Notes under the pieces: model-generated | The model's database searches: none | Seen by the model: the letters and a program-made list of their open reading frames with translations, nothing else | Told to the model about the DNA's origin: nothing | Shown: one piece after another, positions 22,659 to 33,221 of the stretch | Layout: each line of letters opens with the position of its first letter | How positions within the stretch are numbered: position 1 is the first letter of the stretch | Made by a program: the position numbers and the translations under genes | NCBI RefSeq assembly: GCF_014356525.2 | Contig: NC_052507.1 | Coordinates: forward strand, 3,646,509-3,710,508 | Direction: 5' to 3' | Length of the DNA: 64,000 bases | Source of the DNA: Nilaparvata lugens | Taxonomy: Eukaryota; Arthropoda; Insecta; Hemiptera; Delphacidae

Positions 22659-22859
22659 TTATTAAACAAAGATGAACAGTTAGTATTACATCAGATATAC
22701 CGGTATCAGCTACCGGCAGTGGCAGGGCATAGAGTCGGCAACGCTGCTCTCTTATGTTCCTCCACTGCCATGATAACGTGGACCTCACAACAGAACAATG
22801 AGGTCTGTAAAGAAAGCTGTTGTTCTCAATCAGACAGATGAGCTGTTATATGAATGTAA

Positions 22860-23018
22860 AAGTGGACCCGAGACCCGAGCAGACCACGGCAGGATATGAT
22901 CGTTGAACTGGAAAATGAACTCATTACAGTCCTGAAGGAAATCAGATTTCGTCACGGTTCAACCTATCAGCTCTCCCTGTCCTTAATCGTATATAGCAGA
23001 CTGCAGGATGTGCAGTAA
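22860..23018 (+). pseudogene. Short coding-like fragment, unrecognised
   Basis: A 52-codon open stretch between stops reads like real protein (MIVELENELITVLKEIRF, then GSTYQLSLSLIVYSRLQDVQ). A possible acceptor (GGCAG) lies just before GATATGATCG. No start or donor is convincing. It could be an exon remnant carried by a mobile element. Confidence 0.2.
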
Positions 23019-23127
23019 TTTAGTAGAGCTGAAAAGTTTATTAAAAAGTGCTACAATCAATTGAACTGGATATGCTACATTGTTATAATAAAAAACAGAT
23101 AGTCATATTTTTTGCACTCATATGCCA

Positions 23128-23486
23128 ATACAAAAATTAAAAACATTCAAAGAGTCAATAACTTCTTTGACCTATATGTAGCCGGGAGACATTGCTGTCT
23201 CCGGCCTACAGAAACTGAGCTTCAAATTGAGATACTAGTAGTTCTATGAACAGTAGACCTCACACAGTATTCTCATCCAAAAGTACCTAATGACACCTGT
23301 TTTCATTTGATATAATTTATCCAATTCCGTGATAATCCTTCCATCTGATGAACATTATTTTTTTACAATGAAAAATATTATAATTTATCCAGGATTATTT
23401 AGTTCATTTGATTATTTTCAATCACCTATTAAATTATTGATACTGATGGGCACGCATAATAATATCATGACTGAAAAACAAAAAAA
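23128..23486 (+). repeat. Duplicated block, left copy (with A subfamily 2)
   Basis: It shares AACATTCAAAGAGTCAATAA, AGCCGGGAGACATTGCTGTC-like sequence and the A terminus with 24317-24590. The two copies flank the B element. Confidence 0.7.
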
Positions 23487-24316
23487 TCTGGTGTGGCGCA
23501 CTCACACAACTTTCCTTGCTGTTATGAAAATTGATCACCTGACGCTAGTGTTCCCGCGCATCTCAAGTCTACTATTCAAAGATTTGAGCCAGCTGGTGAC
23601 AGGGCAATAACGCTGGAGACACACGGGGTCTGCTATCTCTTCATAGTGAATGATTTAATAGAATCAACAGTTGCCAACAGTTTGCATTTTCTCGAATTTC
23701 GAGCTTATTTTCAATTTTAGGTGGAAATGTCACTGAACATTAATTGTATAGATTTTTATACTCAATCTTTTCCATTTGAAATTTTTCGTTTAAAATATAT
23801 CTTAAGCCTGATAATTGGGAATCCAAAATCACACTTTGCATTGATTTCAGGGGCGGAGCTCCTGAAATTTTTACAGATATGAGACTTGTGGCAGTTGATA
23901 GAGCTTATCAATGACTATTTTAAGTATGAATTTGATCAATATCGTTGGAGCCGTTTTCGAGAAAATCGCGAAAAACCCTGTTTTTGACAACATTTTTGCC
24001 ATTTTAGCCGCCATCTTGAATTGCATTTGATCGAAATTGTTCGTGTCGGATCCTTATATTGTAAGGACCTCAAGTTCCAAATTTCAAGTCATTCCTTTAA
24101 TTGGGAGATGAGATATCATGTACACAGACGCACATACACTCATACACACACACACACACACACACACCACACACACACACATACAGGTCAATACCCAAAA
24201 ACCACTTTTTTGGTCTCAGGGGACCTTGAAACGTATAGAAATTTAGAAATTGGGGTACCTTAATTTTCTCGGAAAGCAATACTTTCTTTACCTATGGTAA
24301 TAGGGCAAAAAAAGTA
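23487..24316 (-). mobile_element. Family B element, copy 2
   Basis: It runs from TCTGGTGTGGCGCACTCACA after an A tract to TACCTATGGTAATAGGGC before another A tract. It contains a CA microsatellite at about 24139-24185. This subfamily lacks the 166-bp minisatellite. Confidence 0.75.
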
Positions 24317-24590
24317 ATTGAAAACATTCAAAGAGTCAATAACTTGTTTGGCCTATGTAGCCGAGAGACATCGCTGTGTCCGGCCTGAAAATACCGAGCT
24401 TCATATTGAGATACTAGTAGTTCTATGAACAGTAGACCTCACGCAGTATTCTCATCCACAAGTACCTGATGTCACCTGTTTTAAATGTTAACAAACTCAG
24501 TTCACGTTTGAATTTGTATTTCATTTGATATAATTTATCCAGTTCCGTGATAATCTTCCCATTTGATGAAAATGATAATCGTTCTGAGTA
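24317..24590 (+). repeat. Duplicated block, right copy
   Basis: Partner of 23128-23486, truncated earlier. Having both copies on either side of B suggests a local duplication. Confidence 0.65.
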
Positions 24591-24868
24591 GTAACTGATG
24601 GTATATCTGACACGGATTTTTGTATTGTGTGTTTTCTCACATCCAACATTATACATTATTTATTACATATCAATGTTTCCAATTTTTTTTCTATTCTTCC
24701 ATCACTCAATTTGCAACTGAAATCTATATTATACTCTACTATTATCGAAATTCACCAATGAAAAATATTCTTCTTCTTCTTCTTCTTCTTACAAACAAGG
24801 ATTAGGCTTTAACCTGTTCCGACTCACATCTAGCCAATTATTCAAATAAACATAAAATATCGTATTAT

Positions 24869-25505
24869 TGCCACCGCTTGCGTGGTCTGCCAACATCTCT
24901 TTTGCCTACTGGCTGATAATTATAGACTTTAAATGGTATTCTTTCAGCTGACATCCTTTAAACATGCTCCCTCCATTGATGCCGATTCTCCGTAACTCTT
25001 TCATTCATGCTGCAGATTTTCAATTCTTTCCTAATATCTTCATTCCTGAAATGATCTCTTCTGTCACATCCCTTGGTTTTTCGGAGAAATCTCATCTCGG
25101 CTGCCTGCACCCTACTTTCAAGTGGCTTCGTAGTAACCCATGATTCACTACCATAGAGGAGGACTGGAGCGGCCATTACCTTATAAAATTTCATAATTGT
25201 ATCTGTTCTAGCTTTTTTACCCAAAGTCCTGCTGATATTTCCACATATCATTTGGAACTTTCCCATTTTCTTCTCAATATCTAATCCATCTTTGTAACTA
25301 ATATCACTTCCTAGATTTATATATATTGAGAAACTTGTTCCAAAACTTTATTATTGATAACAATTTTCGATCTGACCGGATATTTGCCTCTGAATGTCAT
25401 AATTTTTGTTTTCTTAGTTGATATCTTTAAATTATATTTCTGACCTATTTCATTGAGGATATGGACTGATCTTTGGAGGTCATTTTCATTGTCCTGCACT
25501 ATCCA
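24869..25505 (-). pseudogene. LINE reverse-transcriptase C-terminus (RTE-like), broken
   Basis: Two minus frames (25499-25317 and 25266-24958) carry typical LINE RT late motifs: KISTKKTKIMTF, then VLLYGSESW, QAAEMRFLR, RRDHFRNEDIRKEL, and after an in-frame stop, a VGKRDVGRPRKRW block at about 24875-24910. A frameshift near 25315 and that stop make it a dead, 5-prime-truncated copy. The endonuclease and the catalytic RT core are absent. The GSESW and GRPRKRW signatures match RTE/CR1-group elements of insects. Confidence 0.8.
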
Positions 25506-26301
25506 GAATATGAAAAATATTTAAATTCATATTCAGTAGAAAATTTATCAAATATAACACTTCGAGCAAGACCCGGTCTGTGAGTCCGAATGTTTCGGTT
25601 TAGGTCAGTTCTGACCATGTTTCGGTTAGAGTGTTAATAAAATTCACATTTTTTTAGCTGGTATTTCTCACTACTTTACAAGGTGTATCAGTTATGCCCT
25701 CTCATTTCTCACGAGTATTTGCGACTCTCTCTCATTCTGTCTTTCTCTCTCTATCTCTCTCTTTCTCTCACCATCACCACAGTTTCGATGTCATTATCGT
25801 TATTCTGTAGTCATTATCATTACGGTTTGGTCGTCATATAAAATACCACGTTGTTACAAGTATACATTTTCCCAATCCGATTACCTTGTATATTTTCCTG
25901 TGGTTGCCGGTATCCTATAGCTTAATTTTCTTCAAAACAGCAGCATTTCTCTTAAATATTACTTATGTTTTCTACTCAAACCATGCTGAAAATTTGTACT
26001 GAATCTATCGGCTCAGCTAGCCTATATATCAGCCACGTTATCAGCGTATCCTAAATGATAACAGCAAAAACATGTTTCAAAGTAGCCTAGACGTTAGCTT
26101 AAACCGTTCAAGTCGACTACTTTGATATTAAAAAGTACTCAGTTGAGCTGATTGCAATAACTGATTGTCACTTAATTGTTACTCGTGTTTATTTGCTTCT
26201 AATTACGTGTATACAGTGATAAGACATGCTCCTATATTTAAGCGTACGGTATATATTGATAGAGTACATAGATTGTCTTATATATCAGTATCTGGTAAAT
26301 G

Positions 26302-26352
<51 letters not shown>

Positions 26353-26373
26353 GTAAGCAAGTCTGCAAGCTAA
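25506..26373. other. Non-coding with TC and TA microsatellites
   Basis: TC-rich tract at about 25725-25770 and an uninterrupted TA run at about 26302-26346. The poly-Tyr-Ile frame through the TA run is an artefact. Confidence 0.6.
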
Positions 26374-26440
26374 CTATAGTGTGGTCCACGTTATAATGGC
26401 AGTGGAGGAAGATAGGAGAAAAGCGTTGCCGATCCTCTGT
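26374..26440 (+). mobile_element. Family C left end, truncated
   Basis: CTATAGTGTGGTCCACGTTA then the C body up to CCTCTGTTTTGTCAATA, where an ATTT/AATAAA-rich segment takes over. A short C-like piece (GGTTCATTCTCATT) appears again just beyond the LTR element near 34655. Confidence 0.6.
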
Positions 26441-26554
26441 TTTGTCAATAAATAAATAATATATTTATTACCATTTGGTTCACAATAAACATTGGTCATC
26501 GTCACAAGTATACAAAATAATACAAAATAATTAACAATACAAAAGTCTACACAG

Positions 26555-27967
26555 TGTCACGTTATTCTTTATATTTAAATAACGATTAGCCTCCTGCTTG
26601 GCATCAGTCGGTAAAGCATGAGATTTGATATAATTAGGTCGTGGTTTTCTAATAGTATTCAGTCTTAAAAAATCTTGATAGGCCTAGATATGGCTTCTCC
26701 TATAACTCTTGTAATTCAATAAATAATAAATATATATAAATATGATACTTATACTATAGTGTTGAGGAATAAAAAATAAATTGCACACCATGAACGTTCA
26801 TACATATATTAAACAAATAATGCAAAAAATAGATCGAGGCAAAAAATATATAAAGAGCGATAAAAAAAATATAATATAAAAATAGAACAATAATTGAAAT
26901 CAGTAAAATATCACAGGCTAAACTTTATATTCTAGATTTATGGCACGAATCATTACCATGTGCCTTTATCTTAAAATCATATGCATTCTTTTGCATGTAG
27001 TTGCGATATGCGCTTGCTAATACTTGTCGACTTAGACAATTCAATTAAAAGTGTGTGCTTTAAGATCAGCTTGATAAATTAGCTACTAATAATCCAAATA
27101 TATATATATTAAAATCTCTAGTACTTAGTAGATTTCTTTGTATCGAATATATATTTTTATCTCAGGGTGCAAGATTCGGCACCTGACGGAATAGGTAGAG
27201 CCATTCATCTAGTGAATTAGAGCTATAATAAATTATCGCAAATTGTATTGCAAAAAATTAAATATCATATGCATATGTTTTAATAGCCTAGATTTTGTAC
27301 TTCTTTGATTTAATAGAATTTCTGAAATATTGATCTATATTTTTCTTTCAATGAAATACCTTTAATACTAATTTTACTTGCGCAAGTATTACTCTTATTA
27401 ATTTCTTAATTTATAATAAAACCCTTTCGGCGAGCTAGCTTTGATCATCAGATTAATTCGAAGCACTAGGGCGCCCATCACTAATTCAAATTATCACTCA
27501 CGTGTCGAAAATCTTCTTGTAAGCCGCCGATGTCGATCCAACTCCATGTGGTCCGGGAATATGGTAGCCGGAATCGTCTCCTCCAAGGGGTTATAAATTT
27601 AATTAAAAATGAAAATGACTTCTGCTTCACAATAGCATCACGAAGTCTTTTAAGAAATTTAATAATTTATTTAACTTTAACTTTTACAAAATCATTAGTA
27701 AGGTACTACGCTCTAAAATATTTGGGGTCCTCTTATGGTGGCATTTGGCTGGCGAGTGCTGGTTCTCCTTTCTCAAGTTTTACAGATCCTATTTCCGACT
27801 TTCAAATTAGCATAAAATTTAAATATCTTAGTCCTCCGCCATTTAGGTTCAAATAGATCTTACAAAAAATGCCAAAATATTGCTTAGATTGTATGATTAA
27901 TAATTCTTTGCTTTCGAGCCATATCGATAACATAGACTATACAACAATTCAACATAGATTCCGAACA
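26555..27967 (-). repeat. 3-prime LTR of the Gag-only element
   Basis: 1413 bp, TGTCACGTTATTC...GATTCCGAACA on the plus strand. The plus frame at 27530-27856 is conserved in the other LTR only because the LTRs are copies. Confidence 0.85.
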
Positions 27968-29470
27968 TTTATAGAATATATATAAATATTTTTGAATTGG
28001 CCTACAATTGCCGCCTATTAACTGCCGTTTTACTATTGGTGCATGCAAATTTTATTCGGTATTCATGCGCCTGGTACCTCTTATTTCCTGAATACATTAA
28101 TTATTTTTATTTGGTTTTTTATTTATGCTCTTTACATGCTAGCTAATATTCTATACATTAATATTAATTCCATGCTACCTAATAATTAGCCACGTGATCA
28201 GGTGTTTTTTCACATTGCACACCATCTGATTGCAATAAGCTCTGCCAAGGGGTTTTGGTCAGATTCTACGTTTCTCGGTTTGATCGATCTCTAGGTCACC
28301 GATCCGTGAATACATGTACATAACCTCAATCTTCAAATATTTTATATAATAATCTATTTATGAGCAATAAAATTCCTTCAAATCCTTTTTAGGTTTTTGT
28401 ACCATTTAGCCAGAACAAGCTGATGCTATCTAATCTTAGTTATTATCTATTTGGCGATATTAGCCAGTTACTTTATTTTCAGACCTATTACTGTTTCTGT
28501 TAGGGCTTTTTATCTACCCAGATTTAATACTTTACACGCGCCCCTGGGTTTGAATTCAAAATATTTGAGAATCACAATGTTTTTAATGAAAACCCACCCT
28601 TCAATACATCGATATACACTATACTTTATTTATAAATTATACTCTCATACTTCTATCACAGTTCGCAGACATATTTGCTGCATCTCCTTTATACCTTTAT
28701 CAAATACAATAACAAATTCTCCTCCTCAACACACATAAAATATCATAAATATAAACTTCTAAACGCACTCCTCCTGACAACACTTAAAACATAGTAATTT
28801 TTAAATTCGCCGCTTGCAGGGCCGCCAACCTAACTACACACATTTCATAATTCTCATAAATGATTCCTTTTAGACAATAATTTCGATTCACAAAACTTCT
28901 GGGCTTATATCTTATAGTATTTCTTAGGTCTTAATATAAATAATTTTTTATACATCAGGTACAATACTTTTCCTTTGCTAATGGCTCTTTGGTTTTTTGG
29001 TAGCTTGTATTCACTTTAAGTCTTTTCAGGTAACAAACGTGGCATAATTAAAAGTAATAAATATAAAACATATAAATAAATATACCGACATTAATAAATA
29101 TGATAAATAACAATAATAAATAACAATGATAAATAACAATTTTCGGGGTAACCATACTTTTTTATAATCATATGTTTGCAGGCATTACATATTTGATTCA
29201 GGTGGCCTTGCCCAGCTGGTCACTGATTCTACAGAATTTGCTGTCGAATTTCATAATTAACCTAACTGCTGCATTTTTTTCTCTTTAAAGGTAATTTACA
29301 AATTTTAAATATACTATCCCCGCTTGTGTCCTTTTTTAGTGGATGTAGCTAATTTAATTACACATTTAAAAATTATTCTTTTTCTTATTGCAGGCTTCTA
29401 ACGGCTGGAAGGAATTAAAACATTGGATTGTTGCCACGCGGTCCTATGCCAAGATTAAATTTATTAAGGA
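27968..29470 (-). other. Non-coding interior of the LTR element
   Basis: No conserved domain. This is where pol would lie in an autonomous element; instead it is AT-rich with no long frame on the minus strand. Confidence 0.55.
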
Positions 29471-29473
29471 AGG

Positions 29474-29659
29474 TTAGTAATCGGTTTGATAATAATGTTT
29501 TCCTTGATTTCTTATCATATTTATTTCAAATTCTGTGATATGGTATGTAGAAATTTCGTGGCTTACTTGCATCTTCTTGCATTCTGTTTGTAGATGTTGT
29601 AGGCTGGTGAGGTTATCTGCTGTTGATTTGTGAGGCTGTCCTAATTGATAATCAATCAT
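29474..29659 (-). CDS. Small ORF at the end of the Gag unit
   Basis: 61 codons; its ATG overlaps the stop of the preceding ORF (ATGATTGA). Hydrophilic, Gln/His-rich, with no motif. It may be a frame continuation or non-functional. Confidence 0.25.
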   Translation of the reverse strand: MIDYQLGQPHKSTADNLTSLQHLQTECKKMQVSHEISTYHITEFEINMIRNQGKHYYQTDY

Positions 29660-31958
29660 GAATTGATATCTTCATGAATTTAAAGCCCTTGTATCTGGTA
29701 TACTTTTCTGAACAAATCCTAGCTTCCTTAATGGTAATTTCTTTTAATCCATTCTTTTTCCAAATATCCTGCACTCTTAACTCATCCTTCCTTTCATTTT
29801 CGTTTAAAATTCTCGATCTCGGTTCATTATAAATTAGTAGGCTTACAACAATAAACATTTTTATAATATTAACTTTCCACTCATCAATACTAGATTCTTT
29901 TAATAATAACAATATAATATTTTCCATCATATCTACAACACAGTCTTTTATTAATATCACAGCCATTACCAACATTAAACACCATATCCAAACATTTATC
30001 ATCTTTTCAATAGCATAATATCCAGGTACTTCCATTTTATTAATATTATTTTTTAATTCTTTCACTCTTCCTAGACACAGTTTATCCTTCATCAGTCTCA
30101 ATAAGTAGTCCACTTTGTTGTTGCCCATGCATGAATCCATAATAGTCCTTTTAGTTCCATTTTTAATCCATTCATTCGATCCGTTATTCCGGTCGGGTGT
30201 CCTCGGGCGCCTCCGTCTCCGGGCCTTGCGGTGGTCGCTCCTCTTGTCCTGGATGCCGTCCTCCCTGGTGTCATCCTCTTGGTCCTTTGTCTGCTTCGGT
30301 GGGGTACAATGATATGGGTGCATAGATTCTGTGCGCGGGTGCTTGGTGGCGGTCTCCTCCTGGTAACTGTTTATTTTTGGCAGTAATGGAATTTCGTCAT
30401 TATTGTAATGGATTGGTTCTTGTTGTAGGGTGGTGGTCGGTAGTGATTCTTCGGCGGCGAGTTGCTCTTCAGTGGGAAACAGAATACTTAAAATGGGTTG
30501 TTGCTTGCGGCTGGTTTTAATTGCATGTTTGGCGGCGGTTTTTTGTGGTAGGCTGTCTTGTATTGGCTTCGGTTCTTCTAATAATATTTTCGGTAAATCA
30601 TTTCTAAAGGTGGTGTATGATGTTGAAATATCTTGATTTTCTTTGTTTGTTTCATTGGAGCTTGTAGGTGTTATATCGGGGGTATCATATAGTCCTGGTT
30701 TATTAGCTGTAGTTTTCTGTATATCTGGTGGCGGGTCGTTGGGTGCTGGGTTCCGGGTTTTTTGTTGATTCAATCCTATTGCATGTGCTAATGTATAATT
30801 TGTACTTACTTGTTGAGGTGGCGGTTTATAATTTCTGTTGTAATTGTTTTGTGTGTGATTATTATGTGAGTTTAATCGATCACGGCCATCATAGTGATTC
30901 TTACGATTGCTCTGCTGGGCATAGTGGTTGGTTGTGCGATTTTGAAATTTTTCATTATTCCAGTTACCATTTTGCCTGTGCTCATAGCGGCGTTCAAATT
31001 GAGGAGCAGATCGGTAGCGATCATATGATACCGGTTCATAATTTTGGCTGTTATACTGATTAAATTTTGAGTTATGTTGATTTGGTGCGTATCTCTGGTC
31101 TGAACGGTGGTTTGATATTGCCATCACAGACTGTATGCCATATAAATGATTTATCAGCTGCTTGCAATCAGTAATGGGTTGTGTGGCGAGTGCCATTCTA
31201 ACTTGATACGGTAGCTTCTTTAAAATAATACTTGCTAATGCCGATTCATTAATGGGCTCGCTCAATTGAGAATTTTTAAACTGTAGGGCAGTGACGAAAG
31301 TGGTACATGCACCGTCTAAGTTAGGGTTGAAATCGCATGATATAATGTCCGCTAGCACGTCCAACTGTTTACTTCTGCTCCAATACTGTTCCAGGAAGAC
31401 AGCTACAAACTCATCCAATGATGTAAATTCATGGGCTCTACTCCGAAAGAACATCAGGGGTTCGCCAATCAATAAATTAGTCAAACGAAGACGCCAAAAA
31501 TTCCAAGAGGTAGGTGCAAGAGTTTGTACTAATTTTATCTGATCAATGAATGGTTGAGGTTGCAAATGGCGATCAGTATTATCAAATTTTCCCAGTCCTT
31601 GTAATATACTATGTACGTTGAGGTTGTCTGTTTGAATCCCTTGAGGTCGTTGTTGAATATGATTTTCTAATGCTATTATTTTTTCCTGTGTTATCTGCCA
31701 TTGACTATTATGTGTAATTTTATTTGCGTTTATTTCTTGATTTAATTGAGTCAGAGTGGATTTTTGAATTAGTAGAGTTCCGTTTAAAGCTTTACAGGTT
31801 TCTGTATTTTGATTTATGCTACCTTGCAGTTGGTTCATTTTTGTGGACATATTAATCTGTTTATTTTGTATTTCTTTAATACTGTTAATATTTTTGTCAA
31901 CTGTAGTTGTTAAGTTTGATTGGCAACGGTAATTTGTTTGTGGATTTCTTGGTGGCAA
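29652..31958 (-). CDS. Gag-like capsid ORF of the LTR element
   Basis: 768 codons; the first codon is TTG, so translation probably enters from the upstream ORF. Residues 20-105 are Gln/Asn-rich coiled coil. Residues 115-285 resemble a Retrotrans_gag capsid: PFIDQIK, SWNFWRLRLTNLL, LMFFRSRAHEFTSLDEF, FLEQYWS, ALASIILKKLPYQVRMAL. Residues 285-400 are Asn/Arg/Tyr-rich and basic, in place of a CCHC knuckle. A Pro/Gln-rich stretch follows, then KARRRRRPRTPDR near 580. The last 110 residues include hydrophobic runs (VWIWCLMLVMAVILIKD) unusual for Gag; these may be former non-coding or env-like sequence in frame. In cells it would form capsid particles packaging element RNA. Confidence 0.75.
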   Translation of the reverse strand: MPPRNPQTNYRCQSNLTTTVDKNINSIKEIQNKQINMSTKMNQLQGSINQNTETCKALNGTLLIQKSTLTQLNQEINANKITHNSQWQITQEKIIALENHIQQRPQGIQTDNLNVHSILQGLGKFDNTDRHLQPQPFIDQIKLVQTLAPTSWNFWRLRLTNLLIGEPLMFFRSRAHEFTSLDEFVAVFLEQYWSRSKQLDVLADIISCDFNPNLDGACTTFVTALQFKNSQLSEPINESALASIILKKLPYQVRMALATQPITDCKQLINHLYGIQSVMAISNHRSDQRYAPNQHNSKFNQYNSQNYEPVSYDRYRSAPQFERRYEHRQNGNWNNEKFQNRTTNHYAQQSNRKNHYDGRDRLNSHNNHTQNNYNRNYKPPPQQVSTNYTLAHAIGLNQQKTRNPAPNDPPPDIQKTTANKPGLYDTPDITPTSSNETNKENQDISTSYTTFRNDLPKILLEEPKPIQDSLPQKTAAKHAIKTSRKQQPILSILFPTEEQLAAEESLPTTTLQQEPIHYNNDEIPLLPKINSYQEETATKHPRTESMHPYHCTPPKQTKDQEDDTREDGIQDKRSDHRKARRRRRPRTPDRNNGSNEWIKNGTKRTIMDSCMGNNKVDYLLRLMKDKLCLGRVKELKNNINKMEVPGYYAIEKMINVWIWCLMLVMAVILIKDCVVDMMENIILLLLKESSIDEWKVNIIKMFIVVSLLIYNEPRSRILNENERKDELRVQDIWKKNGLKEITIKEARICSEKYTRYKGFKFMKISIHD

Positions 31959-32680
31959 TCGGCCTTAATGTTATTTGTTATATCCTGAATGGGTGTAGTG
32001 ATTTGTGTGGTTAGGTTATCTATCCTTTCATTGAGTTCACATGTAACCGTATCCAACCTTTCCGATAATCCTGCCGTAACTTTATCCTGACTTTCTTTTT
32101 GTAGGGTTATCATTGCTTTTAATTCTTCCCTATGATTCTCTACTTTAGTTTCAATATTATCCAACCGTTGTTCTACTGATTTTATAGCGCCTGCGGTCTC
32201 TTTCATGCCCTGTTCCACTGTTTGTTTATTTTCCTCTTTTACTGTAGCAATCTCTTTTTTAATCTCCTGCATCATATTATCCATTGTTTTTTGTAACATA
32301 ATATTGAAAGTACTGCTAGTTTGTTCCATTATTACCTTTTGAAGCGGATCTAACTCTGTGATTGAAAATATACTTTGTTTGCTCAGGTGTGACTCGGCCT
32401 CCGGCGATGCGGGTTCTGCAGGCTGCTCCTCGCCCCCTTCAAAGTTGATCTCTACTATCCGTTGATTCAATGGTGTGTCAGCGGCGTCGATTCGAGTGGA
32501 TGATAGAGGTTGCAGACCTGGTGGATCGAAGACTATCGACCCGACGCTTCCTGGTTCCCTTTCTCGTGGCGTATTGGCATCTACCGTGGTGGGGTTTGAT
32601 GTGCTTGGAGTCGACAAAGTGGGATCTGTGCAACCGCCGTACATATATGAAACTTCAGAGTTTGCGGGAGTGTGATTCAT
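31910..32680 (-). CDS. N-terminal Gag ORF, coiled coil
   Basis: 256 codons from an ATG at 32680. Residues 1-100 are low complexity, rich in Pro/Ser/Thr/Glu. Residues 105-250 form a long predicted coiled coil (VEQRLDNIETKVENHREELK). It overlaps the capsid ORF by 49 bp, which is in the -1 frame. The join has no classical X-XXY-YYZ slippery heptamer that I can identify, so it may be a mutation, an unusual frameshift site, or two proteins. It lies about 540 bp inside the 5-prime LTR, a normal position for gag. Confidence 0.65.
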   Translation of the reverse strand: MNHTPANSEVSYMYGGCTDPTLSTPSTSNPTTVDANTPREREPGSVGSIVFDPPGLQPLSSTRIDAADTPLNQRIVEINFEGGEEQPAEPASPEAESHLSKQSIFSITELDPLQKVIMEQTSSTFNIMLQKTMDNMMQEIKKEIATVKEENKQTVEQGMKETAGAIKSVEQRLDNIETKVENHREELKAMITLQKESQDKVTAGLSERLDTVTCELNERIDNLTTQITTPIQDITNNIKADCHQEIHKQITVANQT

Positions 32681-33174
32681 TATGTCAAATATGATAAATG
32701 CTAATTAAACAGTGATAAAAATGATAAGCGAAAATGCTTAAAAAAGAGACACAAACCGGGACTTACAGTGAAACAGTGATGTGTAAAGTGTTTGGATACT
32801 CATACAACAAGGTATTTATACTTAAGTTTTTTATAATGCTCTAGCGCCCCCAATGTTTTGTTTTAATTTATTCTTGGCTAGTTTACAGGCTGTGACTTAT
32901 TTTCCAACCGGCTTAAACACATAATATATTTTTGACTAGAAAGTAATAGCAGTTTAGGCTTATAAAATATAATCTCTCTCTATAAACATGTATTTTTTTT
33001 TACAGTACTAATAATATAAAATTTTCTTTAAAACATATAATTTCTCTTTATTTAAAGCTATTGATTCCCCAAAAAGTAATACAAATTTCCCTTCGCCAGT
33101 TTTCCTCAAAACTCGTATAAGTTATCTATAATTTTCAATATGGTTATTGACTTAATTTCAAATAATTATTCAAT

Positions 33175-33221
33175 GAGCTTGGCTCTCATCATCAGTCCCA
33201 CGTTGGTACGGCATGTCTTTA
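33175..33221 (-). promoter_or_regulatory. Possible primer-binding region
   Basis: On the minus strand, starting about 15 nt after the LTR, is CCAACGTGGGACT. This shares 12 of 13 bases with the core complement of tRNA-Lys (CTT). Offset and 5-prime mismatches make it uncertain. Confidence 0.3.

Larger units (their letters stand above)
21489..22790 (-). mobile_element. Family C MITE split by a LINE tail and a Helitron
   Basis: The left part (21489-21700) begins TATAGTGAGGTACACGTT. The right part (22660-22790) ends CCATGATAACGTGGACCTC, the inverted terminus. Between them lie an ATTT-tailed retroelement end (21706-22010) and a Helitron (22014-22658). Compare the uninterrupted copy at 52231-52614. 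Confidence 0.75.

Noticed and set aside
27530..27856. Plus-strand protein conserved with 34107-34523
   Set aside because: The two frames are the same because they lie in the two LTRs; the element is coded on the other strand.
30115..31542. Plus-strand frames of 65-111 codons opposite gag
   Set aside because: Shadows of the minus-strand gag ORF.
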